From: Bacilli bacterium
GTDB lineage: Bacteria; Bacillota_I; Bacilli_A; RF39; UBA660
Assembly (NCBI GenBank): GCA_900758495.1
Contig: CAAERO010000005.1
Span: 62,001 to 126,000, forward strand
DNA: 64,000 bases
Reading direction: 5' to 3'
Positions 9,291 to 16,080 of the stretch are shown here, one piece after another (the stretch's first letter is position 1; each line of letters begins with the position of its first letter). A model generated the notes under the pieces. That model searched no databases and was not told where the DNA came from. It was given only the letters and a program-made list of their open reading frames with translations. Both the position numbers and the translations under genes were made by a program.

Positions 9291-9887
9291 TTATGCTATT
9301 TCTTTTCTGTCTTCTAAGGCTTTTGATAAAGTTAAACCATCGACGTATTCCATATCTGCTCCCATAGGTACACCACTAGCTAACCTTGTTATCTTTAAAT
9401 CTTGAGATTCTAATACTTTTTTTATATATAATGATGTTATTTCTCCTTCTACATTTGGTTTTAATGCTAAAATTATCTCTTTATATTTTTGTTTTTTTAA
9501 TCTACTCAGTATTTTTTCAATACCAATATCTTCTGGCTTAATTTCATCTAAAGGGGAAATTAAGCCATTTAAAACATGATACTTTCCTTTATATATTCCT
9601 ATTTTTTCAAATAAAAATACAATTTTAGAATCCTCTACAATACACAATGTTTCGTCATTCCTAGTTTCATCAGAGCATATTGTACATATTTCTTTATCAG
9701 TTAAAGTTTGACAAATAGGACATTTATGTATATTTTGTCTTACATTTTTTATTCCATCTTCTAAAGATATAATTCTATCATTATCAAAATCCAATAAGTT
9801 AAACGCCATTCTTTCAGCTGTTTTCTCACCAATTCCAGGAAATGATTTAAAACTATCTATCAAATTTTTTAAACTTTCTGGATACAT
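9291..9887 (-). CDS. recR: Recombination mediator RecR
   Basis: RecR forms the RecFOR complex that loads RecA on gapped DNA. The 198-residue protein has the helix-hairpin-helix PGIGEKTAERMAF, a four-cysteine zinc finger (CPIC and CTIC, about residues 57-72) and a Toprim domain beginning LCIVEDSKIVFLFEK. It is one nucleotide from ebfC upstream, a conserved pair. Confidence 0.96.
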   Translation of the reverse strand: MYPESLKNLIDSFKSFPGIGEKTAERMAFNLLDFDNDRIISLEDGIKNVRQNIHKCPICQTLTDKEICTICSDETRNDETLCIVEDSKIVFLFEKIGIYKGKYHVLNGLISPLDEIKPEDIGIEKILSRLKKQKYKEIILALKPNVEGEITSLYIKKVLESQDLKITRLASGVPMGADMEYVDGLTLSKALEDRKEIA

Positions 9888-9888
9888 A

Positions 9889-10188
9889 TTACATAATTCC
9901 AGGAATACTACCTGCTAGTGCTCCCATTGTATCTTGAACAGTTTGATCTATCTTTTTACAAGTATTATTTATGGCTATTTTTATCATATCTTCTAAAATA
10001 TCTTTATCGTCTGATGTGAACTCTGTATCTAAATCAATTTTTAGTGCTATCACTTCTTTTTTTCCATTCATTTTCACTGTTACAAATCCTTGTTTTGTTT
10101 CAAACTCCATTTTGTCTATTTCAGCTTGTTTATTCATTAAATCCTTTTGCATTTTTTGTGCTTGTTTCATCATTGCTTGTATATTCAT
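9889..10188 (-). CDS. ebfC: Nucleoid-associated protein EbfC/YbaB family
   Basis: This 99-residue dimeric DNA-binding protein begins MNIQAMMKQAQKMQKDLMNK with a long helix followed by the beta sheet core (GFVTVKMNGKKEV), the typical YbaB fold. It corresponds to yaaK in Bacillus and lies between dnaX and recR as in most bacteria. It is 19 nt after the dnaX stop. Confidence 0.93.
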   Translation of the reverse strand: MNIQAMMKQAQKMQKDLMNKQAEIDKMEFETKQGFVTVKMNGKKEVIALKIDLDTEFTSDDKDILEDMIKIAINNTCKKIDQTVQDTMGALAGSIPGIM

Positions 10189-10207
10189 TATATTTTCCTT
10201 CTTTCTT

Positions 10208-11833
10208 TTATCTAATTTCTACTAAATTTCCAAATAACTCTTTTGCCATTTCATATCGATTATTACTATTTAAACTTTCATTATTTTTTTTTTCGATGAC
10301 AGGTTCATCTACTATTGTTAATCTTTTTCCTGATTTTACTATATCTATATATTCACTTTTAAGTTTTACCCATTCATCGGTTGATATAAAAGACATTTTT
10401 TTATTTTTTTGAAATAAGCTGTTATAATAGTCATTAATCTTCTGGCAGTGATCATAAAGTTTTTTTAAACTAGATATATATTCATAGCTAACAACTATTG
10501 AGTTTTCACTTGCAGCCCGTGGTATTCCATCCAGCAATTCACAAGCTATATATCCATTATTAACATCAAAAGTATAATCATTCAATTTTTTCCAAAGATC
10601 TAATTCCTTGTTTAGTTCGATTTTAGATGCTTCTGCCATAGTATTTTTGGCACGTATTGTCATTAAATTTTCTATTTCATTATAATTAATTTTTTCACTT
10701 CTTTTTATTTTTTCAACATCATTTACTGATTCTTCAGTTACTATAATATAATCTGCTTTTTCATTATTTTCTTTAACATCTTTTTTTGTGATTTTACTTT
10801 TGTTATTTTTATTAATAAAATTTAATATCATTATCTCAATATAAGTTTTCATATCATCCGTTTTTTTAATATCAGATATTTTTTCATTTAGTAGATTAAC
10901 TAATTCAATTGTATCATTTTCATTATATTTCAAAGGTATATCTTTAATATATAACTCTACTAGTTTATTCTTTAAGTCAAATATCAACTGTTTTAAGACT
11001 TGTAATAAGTCTTTACCATCACTGTAATATTGTTCTATTTTTTCAAGCATTTCATTAGCCTTATAGAACAAAATTGTATCCTCAAATTCTTCCAAATCAT
11101 CTGATCTTATTTGCCCATTCATAACTAGAAAATCATTATATTTTATTGTGCCTTCCTTATAAGAGCTTAATTTGTCTAATAATCCTATTGCATCTCGCAA
11201 CCCACCATCTGATGAAATTGATATAGATTGTAAAACTTTTTCCTCTACATCAATGTTCTCTTCGACTGATATTTTTTTTAATAAGTTCACTATATCTAGT
11301 GAACTTATTTTCTTAAATTGAAAACTTTGACATCTAGATATTATAGTATTAGGAATTTTTTGAGGATCAGTGGTTGCTAAAACAAAAATAACATGTTCAG
11401 GTGGCTCTTCTAAAGTTTTTAATAAAGCATTAAAGGCCCCTATTGAAAGCATATGAACTTCATCAATTATATAAACTTTATATTTTAATTCAGTGGGAAG
11501 AATTTTTACCTTATTTCTTAATTCTCTAATTTCATCTACTCCATTGTTTGAAGCAGCATCTATTTCTATAATGTCCATACACTCTTTTTGAACTGAATAT
11601 AAACAATTTTTACACTTCTCACAAATTTCATTTTTATAATCCAAACAATTAATCGCTCTCGCAAATATTTTAGCAATTGTTGTTTTACCAGTTCCCCTTG
11701 GGCCAGCAAATAAATAAGCATGGTTGATATGATGATTCTTTATACTATTTTCTAATGTTGTCACAATTACATTTTGACCTACTACATCAGAAAATTTTTT
11801 TGGTCTATACTTTCTATATAAAGCTTGATACAT
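10208..11833 (-). CDS. dnaX: DNA polymerase III gamma/tau subunit
   Basis: DnaX is the clamp-loader ATPase and replisome organiser. The 541-residue product has Walker A GPRGTGKTTIAKIFARA near residue 45, a zinc module with four cysteines (about residues 64-80), Walker B IIDEVHML and the sensor motif SRCQSF. The variable region after residue 370 is the tau part that contacts DnaB and Pol III alpha. I saw no obvious programmed frameshift signal. It begins the dnaX-ebfC-recR-bofA operon. Confidence 0.96.
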   Translation of the reverse strand: MYQALYRKYRPKKFSDVVGQNVIVTTLENSIKNHHINHAYLFAGPRGTGKTTIAKIFARAINCLDYKNEICEKCKNCLYSVQKECMDIIEIDAASNNGVDEIRELRNKVKILPTELKYKVYIIDEVHMLSIGAFNALLKTLEEPPEHVIFVLATTDPQKIPNTIISRCQSFQFKKISSLDIVNLLKKISVEENIDVEEKVLQSISISSDGGLRDAIGLLDKLSSYKEGTIKYNDFLVMNGQIRSDDLEEFEDTILFYKANEMLEKIEQYYSDGKDLLQVLKQLIFDLKNKLVELYIKDIPLKYNENDTIELVNLLNEKISDIKKTDDMKTYIEIMILNFINKNNKSKITKKDVKENNEKADYIIVTEESVNDVEKIKRSEKINYNEIENLMTIRAKNTMAEASKIELNKELDLWKKLNDYTFDVNNGYIACELLDGIPRAASENSIVVSYEYISSLKKLYDHCQKINDYYNSLFQKNKKMSFISTDEWVKLKSEYIDIVKSGKRLTIVDEPVIEKKNNESLNSNNRYEMAKELFGNLVEIR

Positions 11834-11853
11834 GATATCACCTCACATTTAAT

Positions 11854-11883
11854 ATTATAACACTTTTAATACCTATTAGTAAA
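11854..11883 (-). promoter_or_regulatory. Promoter of the dnaX operon
   Basis: On the minus strand TTTACT and TATAAT are separated by 18 bp, about 20 nt before the dnaX start codon region. Confidence 0.55.
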
Positions 11884-11890
11884 ATAATGT

Positions 11891-11924
11891 GAATAAAAAA
11901 CAAATCGTTTGATAAATATTTGTT
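11891..11924 (-). terminator. Terminator after tadA
   Basis: On the minus strand AACAAAT pairs with ATTTGTT and is followed by TTTTTATT, between tadA and dnaX. Confidence 0.5.
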
Positions 11925-11980
11925 CCATTTTTTAACATAATAAGCTAGATATTAATTACACTTTCTATTCTGTTCTGCAA

Positions 11981-12003
11981 TATTATACTTACTAAGTATA
12001 ATA
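11981..12003. repeat. 23-bp inverted repeat between tadA and dnaX
   Basis: TATTATACTT and AAGTATAATA are perfect 10-bp arms around ACT. There is no adjoining T-run, so it may be an operator or a chance AT-rich palindrome. Confidence 0.4.
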
Positions 12004-12053
12004 AATTATTAATTATACTATTAAAAGCAACATTTTTCACTAGAACATTTGTA

Positions 12054-12497
12054 TTATCTTTTGCTTTTAAAAAATTTTCTTAATAATATTAAACTCTCAT
12101 TTTCTTTTAATCCTGAAAAATATTTTATAGAAAAATTATTATCTCTATTTTCGCAAATCATTTCAAATATTTTGTGATTATTTATATTACTAGATTTAGC
12201 CCCATAATATATATTACTAATTCTACTTTGCTTAATAGCACTTGCACACATGGGGCATGGTTCAAGCGTGACGTATATGTCACAATTATTTAATCTCCAA
12301 TTTTGTAATTTTCTACTAGCTTCTTCTATCACAAGCATTTCTGCATGAGCTAAAGAAGAATTATTTTTATTTTTTAAATTATGAGCTCTTGCTAAAATTT
12401 TACCATTATTAACTATAATTGCACCAACTGGTACTTCATCAAGATCAAGTGATTTTCTTGCTTCAATCAGTGCCTCCTTCATAAATTTTTCATTCAT
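12054..12497 (-). CDS. tadA: tRNA-specific adenosine deaminase
   Basis: TadA converts A34 to inosine in tRNA-Arg(ACG). The 147-residue protein has the cytidine-deaminase zinc motif His51-Ala-Glu53 and PCPMC at 80-84. The start at 12497 (MNEKFMKEALIEARKS) is chosen because it has GGAGAT upstream and because the alternative ATG at 12536 lies inside the SRP RNA 3' end. It immediately follows the SRP RNA gene, as in many Firmicutes. Confidence 0.95.
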   Translation of the reverse strand: MNEKFMKEALIEARKSLDLDEVPVGAIIVNNGKILARAHNLKNKNNSSLAHAEMLVIEEASRKLQNWRLNNCDIYVTLEPCPMCASAIKQSRISNIYYGAKSSNINNHKIFEMICENRDNNFSIKYFSGLKENESLILLRKFFKSKR

Positions 12498-12524
12498 ATA
12501 ATATAATCTCCATTTTTTTACAAA

Positions 12525-12601
12525 ATAAAAGTGCACATAAATGAATTATGTTAAGGCTGCTATGTTTCCATCCTGACCTATTTCCATAAACATCTATTGC
12601 A
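12525..12601 (-). ncRNA. ffs: Signal recognition particle RNA (4.5S type)
   Basis: The conserved SRP core GGUCAGG...AGCAGCC is visible on the minus strand (about 12576-12555), with an apical AUG-GAAA-CAU tetraloop stem between the two halves. The 5' GUGCA and 3' UGCAC ends pair and are followed by TTTTATTTT as terminator. The gene is short, about 75 nt, like the Alu-less bacterial form. A TTTACA/TATATG promoter lies just upstream. In Bacillus scr is likewise beside tadA and dnaX. Confidence 0.85.
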
Positions 12602-12630
12602 CATATATATAATAAATTAAGATTTGTAAA
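12602..12630 (-). promoter_or_regulatory. Promoter of the SRP RNA
   Basis: On the minus strand TTTACA is separated by 17 bp from TATATG, placing the start a few bases before the predicted RNA 5' end. Confidence 0.45.
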
Positions 12631-12847
12631 AAAGCAAGACTTTTCCTGTGAAAAATTAGAAAAAATGACAGTAATTTAAAATCAAGAAAAATGAAATAAT
12701 TAGTGAAAATGATAGTAATTTGTTTTAATACAACCTTTTGTATTCAAAGGAGGTTATTTTTTGTTAAATAGATATGTGCAAAAAAATATGATATTATTTC
12801 ACTGTTTGTGCACAAGAAAACTGTTCAGTTGTATAAAAAAATAAAGA

Positions 12848-13436
12848 CACTTATTAAAGAAGATAGATAGTACTAACAAAAGTGAAGAAAATGTTGAATT
12901 ATTTAAGTCAAGAATTATAGAAACAGAAAAAGCACATCCAAGAAAGTCTAATAATTTATATGTATTTGGTCAAGAATCACAAATAGATATTTGTCAAAAA
13001 GTTCGGTTTAGTGGTACTCCCTCGTTTTTACACTTAGCAGTTGATAAGGCTACAATGTGGAAAGAGAAAATAAAACATTTAAAGATAGACTAATTGCTGA
13101 ATTAAGATATATGAATATAACCAATATTGATGAATCAATAAATATTTAAATGAAGTATTTATACCTAAAATGAATAGAATTTTTTTTCTTATGCTATTGA
13201 TGAAAAAAACAACATTGATGAGAAGAAATTCTTATACAAAAGAAGAATTAAAATTAATTATTTAAGAAAGAAAAGAAAAAATAATAGATAATACATCATG
13301 TATAAGTTAGAACAAAAAATATTATATTCCATTAAATTTATAAACTGGAGAGACAACTAATTTTAAAAGAGGGACAAAATATACTTTGATAATTGATTAT
13401 GATGGTAAGTTATTACAACATGTTAAAACTTAAAAA
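12848..13436 (+). pseudogene. Decayed DDE (ISNCY-like) transposase
   Basis: Fragments in shifting frames give a transposase-like protein. 12866-13093 reads ETEKAHPRKSNNLYVFGQES...FSGTPSFLHLAVDKAT, the first catalytic-Asp region of integrase-fold transposases. About 13081-13149 reads RLIAELRYMNITNIDES. About 13142-13264 reads KYLNEVFIPKMNRIF and RRNSYTKEELKLII. Stops and at least three frameshifts disrupt it, and the DNA between the first catalytic region and RLIAELRY appears deleted. ISNCY is my best family match by pattern; another integrase-type family is possible. Confidence 0.65.
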
Positions 13437-13458
13437 TAGAGATTCTGTTATAAAAAAA

Positions 13459-13479
13459 TAAGAAACAGCCTGTTTCTTA
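13459..13479. repeat. Inverted repeat (9-bp arms)
   Basis: TAAGAAACA and TGTTTCTTA flank GCC just after the transposase remnant; it could have been its terminator. Confidence 0.5.
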
Positions 13480-13569
13480 CATTAGTAAAAATTTTCAATA
13501 ATTTATGGAACAATTAACTTAAAAAAATAGAAAAATAAAAGATTAAATACATTGCCAATAATATGAAAA

Positions 13570-13600
13570 AGACATTACTTATCTGAATGTAGTAATGTCT
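13570..13600. repeat. Inverted repeat (10-bp arms)
   Basis: AGACATTACT and AGTAATGTCT flank an 11-nt loop; no T-run follows. Confidence 0.5.
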
Positions 13601-13813
13601 CACTATGAAGGAATAAATGTATATAGAAATTGAAAATAAAAAATTGAGTATTTTAATTACACCATTAATCTAAATTGTAACTTTCATTTTTGAATATTAC
13701 CCATAATAGATTAAAAAACACTTTATTAATTAATTATTGACTTATTTAATATCTATAAACATGAGAACTATTTAAGCCTAGTTTTTATTAAAAGTAAAAA
13801 AATTTTACAAGTA

Positions 13814-13858
13814 AAAAAGAAGTAAGCAAAAAAATCGCCCAGATGCCAACTTCTTTTT
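13814..13858. repeat. Terminator-like hairpin
   Basis: AAAAAGAAGT and ACTTCTTTTT pair, with an inner GCA/TGC helix. It could terminate transcription in either direction, but no gene is adjacent. Confidence 0.4.
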
Positions 13859-13872
13859 CAAACACAAATCTA

Positions 13873-13894
13873 GAAAGTTTAAATTTAAACTTTC
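13873..13894. repeat. 22-bp perfect palindrome
   Basis: GAAAGTTTAAA followed by its exact complement, with outer AAATCT and AGATTT a few bases away extending the symmetry. Confidence 0.5.
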
Positions 13895-14285
13895 AATTAA
13901 GATTTGCTAACTAAATTATAACAAATAATTTGCTTTTTGAAAACTAGTAATGGAAAATTTAAAGATTTTTTTGTATTTATTAAGTTTTATGAATAAAAAA
14001 AATAATACCCAAGCTGGTTTTTCTTTTGTTTTGTAAGGTAATTAGATAGTAACAGCTAACAATACAAATAGAAAAACAAACAAAAAAATTCTAATTATAT
14101 ATGAATTTAAGTCATAAATAAGGATACAAAGAAAAATCAAAAAAAGAGATAAACAACTCATAATAAATTTCGATTAAAAAAGCATTAATTAAATATAAAT
14201 TAAGTATATATTGAATAGTATGAATTTAAACAAGGAAATAAACACTAAAAAAAGCAAAAAAATTTTATATTATTTATTTATCTTT

Positions 14286-14311
14286 AAATCTGAGTAAAAA
14301 AACTCAGATTT
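14286..14311. repeat. Inverted repeat (10-bp arms)
   Basis: AAATCTGAGT and ACTCAGATTT flank a 6-A loop, 210 bp before the first parS of the array. Confidence 0.5.
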
Positions 14312-14520
14312 AAAAATAAAATATCAGGTGATTATGGGAGAGAGTATGCATATAAAATAATACTTTGCTAACTCTTTAATAATTAGTTTTTGTTTTATGT
14401 ATGATATTTTTTTTAATATTACTGTCGTTTTAGTCTTGACACTTTTTCCTCAGAATTTTTGTTCAATAGCTTTATGTCATACTTTATTCTATTTATTTTC
14501 ACATTTTTTCCTTCCTATTT

Positions 14521-14536
14521 TGTTTCACATGAAACA
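14521..14536. promoter_or_regulatory. parS: parS site 1 (degenerate)
   Basis: TGTTTCACATGAAACA; one central mismatch (G9 to A) from the consensus. Confidence 0.75.
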
Positions 14537-14553
14537 TATTATTTATTATTTTT

Positions 14554-14567
14554 ATTTCCTTGGAAAT
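14554..14567. promoter_or_regulatory. Noc binding site 1 (degenerate)
   Basis: ATTTCCTTGGAAAT; both central bases changed, arms intact. Confidence 0.65.
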
Positions 14568-14596
14568 ATTTTTTCCACAGTTTTGCTTTCCTATTT

Positions 14597-14612
14597 TGTT
14601 TTACGTGAAACA
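14597..14612. promoter_or_regulatory. parS: parS site 2
   Basis: TGTTTTACGTGAAACA; one mismatch (C6 to T), the same variant as site 6. Confidence 0.8.
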
Positions 14613-14629
14613 TATTATTTATTATGTTT

Positions 14630-14643
14630 ATTTTCCAGGAAAT
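14630..14643. promoter_or_regulatory. Noc binding site 2 (degenerate)
   Basis: ATTTTCCAGGAAAT; two mismatches from the consensus (positions 5 and 8). Confidence 0.65.
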
Positions 14644-14672
14644 ATTTTTTTCACATTTTTGCTTTCCTTTTT

Positions 14673-14688
14673 TGTTTCACGTGAAACA
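14673..14688. promoter_or_regulatory. parS: parS site 3 (perfect)
   Basis: TGTTTCACGTGAAACA, an exact 16-bp palindrome. Confidence 0.93.
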
Positions 14689-14705
14689 TATTATTTATTA
14701 TGTTT

Positions 14706-14719
14706 ATTTCCCGGGAAAT
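14706..14719. promoter_or_regulatory. Noc binding site 3 (perfect)
   Basis: ATTTCCCGGGAAAT, an exact match. Confidence 0.92.
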
Positions 14720-14748
14720 ATTTTTTTCACATTTTTGCTTTCCTATTT

Positions 14749-14764
14749 TGTTTCACGTGAAACA
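14749..14764. promoter_or_regulatory. parS: parS site 4 (perfect)
   Basis: Exact consensus, 76 bp from site 3. Confidence 0.93.
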
Positions 14765-14781
14765 TATTATTTATTATGTTT

Positions 14782-14795
14782 ATTTCCCGGGAAAT
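14782..14795. promoter_or_regulatory. Noc binding site 4 (perfect)
   Basis: Exact consensus, 76 bp from site 3. Confidence 0.92.
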
Positions 14796-14823
14796 ATTTT
14801 TTTCACATTTTGTTTTCCTTTTT

Positions 14824-14839
14824 TGTTTCACGTGAAACA
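14824..14839. promoter_or_regulatory. parS: parS site 5 (perfect)
   Basis: Exact consensus; 75 bp from site 4, the only interval one base shorter. Confidence 0.93.
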
Positions 14840-14856
14840 TATTATTTATTATGTTT

Positions 14857-14870
14857 ATTTCCCGGGAAAT
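14857..14870. promoter_or_regulatory. Noc binding site 5 (perfect)
   Basis: Exact consensus; followed at 14874-14882 by TTTTCCACA. Confidence 0.92.
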
Positions 14871-14899
14871 ATTTTTTCCACAGTTTTGCTTTCCTATTT

Positions 14900-14915
14900 T
14901 GTTTTACGTGAAACA
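14900..14915. promoter_or_regulatory. parS: parS site 6
   Basis: TGTTTTACGTGAAACA; one mismatch (C6 to T). Confidence 0.8.
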
Positions 14916-14932
14916 TATTATTTATTATGTTT

Positions 14933-14946
14933 ATTTCCCGGGAAAT
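14933..14946. promoter_or_regulatory. Noc binding site 6 (perfect)
   Basis: Exact consensus; followed at 14950-14958 by TTTTCCACA. Confidence 0.92.
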
Positions 14947-15017
14947 ATTTTTTCCACAGTTTTGATTTTATTTTTGCTGTTTATCTGTTTTATATTATTT
15001 TCACTACAATAATCTAA

Positions 15018-15982
15018 ATTTTTTTTTCAAAATATGCACCATCACCAATTATTGCTTCAATTTCAATTCCAGTATTTTCACTTTTTTCTATTAAATTAAT
15101 AAGTTCTGTTCCATCGTATTTTTCACCAGTAGTAATAGTGGACAGCGATAATTATTCTTTCTGGTGTCATGGCTATATGTGTTTTGTAACCAAAAAATGA
15201 TGTATCAGCAGTTTTATGTCCTACTTTTGCATCTTGATTTTTTGAATATTCTAGTTCTATTTCTGTATCATTCATAGTTTCTTCTAAATAATCTATTTGT
15301 TCTTTTATGCCTGGAAGTGCAGTGAATCTTCCATCATCTTTAACAATTTGCAATAGTTCTTTTGTATAATCAATTTGATTCTCCAACAATCCTGTCGTTT
15401 CTCTTTTTATAGGCATTTTGTCATGCATGGATTCATCTATTTTATATATTGAATTTCTTAGTTCTTTAGCTTGTCTTATTAGTTCTTCTATTGGCGATAT
15501 ATGGTGAAACATAGTATTTGTATGAGTTGAGTCAACTATAATTTTATTTTTAACTTCTATCAAACCTTTTTCTAATGCATCTCTACAGTTTTATTGATTA
15601 ATTTATCCATTAGATTTTCTTCTTCATCTTTTAATCTTTCTCGGCGAAAAACAGTTAATAAACTTGGATTAATTAACTTTGTTTCTTTTGGATCATAACC
15701 TAAAAAATACTTAAATAACAAATCTGTCTGAGTTCTTTCTACTAAACCTCTGTCAGATAATTTGAAATATGATTTCAGTAACAAATATTTAAACATTCCT
15801 ATTACAGCTCCACTTGTTCTTCCCATTGTTAAAGAATATTTATCTTTTAGTTCTTCATACACAAATGAAAAGTCTATCATATCGTTTAATTGTTTCCAAA
15901 AATTGTCTTATTTAATTAATATATCGTATAATTCTGTATGTTTACTAAAGTTCAACTCTAACTGATTTGTTCTTTTTAACAT
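15018..15982 (-). pseudogene. Truncated, frameshifted IS1182-type transposase
   Basis: Read from 15982 on the minus strand the N terminus is MLKRTNQLELNFSKHTELYD, with an in-frame TAA about 25 codons in. It continues as DFSFVYEELKDKYSLTMGR and the characteristic KYFLGYDPKE and FRRERLKDEE. A frameshift near 15570 leads to IIVDSTHTNTM and ALPGIKEQIDYLE, then KTADTSFFGYKTHIAM. A further shift near 15140 leads to ITTGEKYDGTEL and IIGDGAYFEKK before the frame is lost at about 15018. The C-terminal catalytic part is missing where the parS/NBS array region begins. The family call rests on this pattern of motifs typical of IS1182/IS5-group DDE transposases. Confidence 0.8.
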
Positions 15983-16021
15983 ATTTATCACCATAATTCT
16001 TACAGACATATTATTTATATC

Positions 16022-16056
16022 AAAATAAAAAGACTACTGAAATATTTACAGTAATC
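16022..16056 (-). terminator. Terminator of the gyrase operon
   Basis: On the minus strand GATTACTG pairs with CAGTAGTC (one G-U) and is followed by TTTTTATTTT, 25 nt after the gyrA stop. Confidence 0.8.
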
Positions 16057-16080
16057 TACATAAACTTTTTCAGCAGCTTC

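Larger units (their letters stand above)
13440..14520. other. Gene-free, hairpin-rich AT stretch
   Basis: No convincing coding sequence is visible on either strand over about 1.1 kb. It contains at least five strong inverted repeats: arms TAAGAAACA/TGTTTCTTA at 13459-13479, AGACATTACT/AGTAATGTCT at 13570-13600, AAAAAGAAGT/ACTTCTTTTT at 13814-13858, the 22-bp palindrome at 13873-13894, and AAATCTGAGT/ACTCAGATTT at 14286-14311. It lies between a dead transposase and the parS/NBS array and is probably decayed mobile DNA. Confidence 0.6.
14521..14958. repeat. Six-unit composite parS/NBS tandem array
   Basis: Six tandem units with a 75-76 bp period each contain one parS palindrome and one Noc-site palindrome. 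The centre-to-centre distance parS to NBS is 32 bp in every unit, and NBS to the next parS is 43-44 bp. The spacer between them, TATTATTTATTATGTTT, is nearly invariant. After the NBS come T-rich DNA and a DnaA-box-like TTTTCCACA (units 1, 5, 6) or TTTTTCACA (units 2-4). The leftmost unit is the most degenerate. A partial spacer copy precedes unit 1 (about 14493-14520), and the right side ends against a truncated transposase. The sites match the known Bacillus ParB and Noc consensus sequences, and both proteins are encoded 18-20 kb away. A role in chromosome segregation and nucleoid occlusion is inferred. Confidence 0.93.

Noticed and set aside
9896..9906. ATTCCAGGAAT palindrome as a Noc site
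   Set aside because: It lacks the outer A/T-run arms and lies in the conserved ebfC 3' end codons.
10044..10412. Plus-strand open frame of 122 codons
   Set aside because: It is the antisense shadow of ebfC and dnaX, with Phe/Ser-rich composition typical of reverse frames in AT-rich genes.
14521..14958. Possible CRISPR array
   Set aside because: The whole 75-76 bp unit repeats, including the spacers, so there are no unique spacers; no cas genes are present.
14397..15017. Four overlapping plus-strand open frames of 66-105 codons rich in Phe and Tyr
   Set aside because: They are translations of the tandem repeat; no ribosome sites, and the sequence is explained by the parS/NBS units and T-rich spacers.
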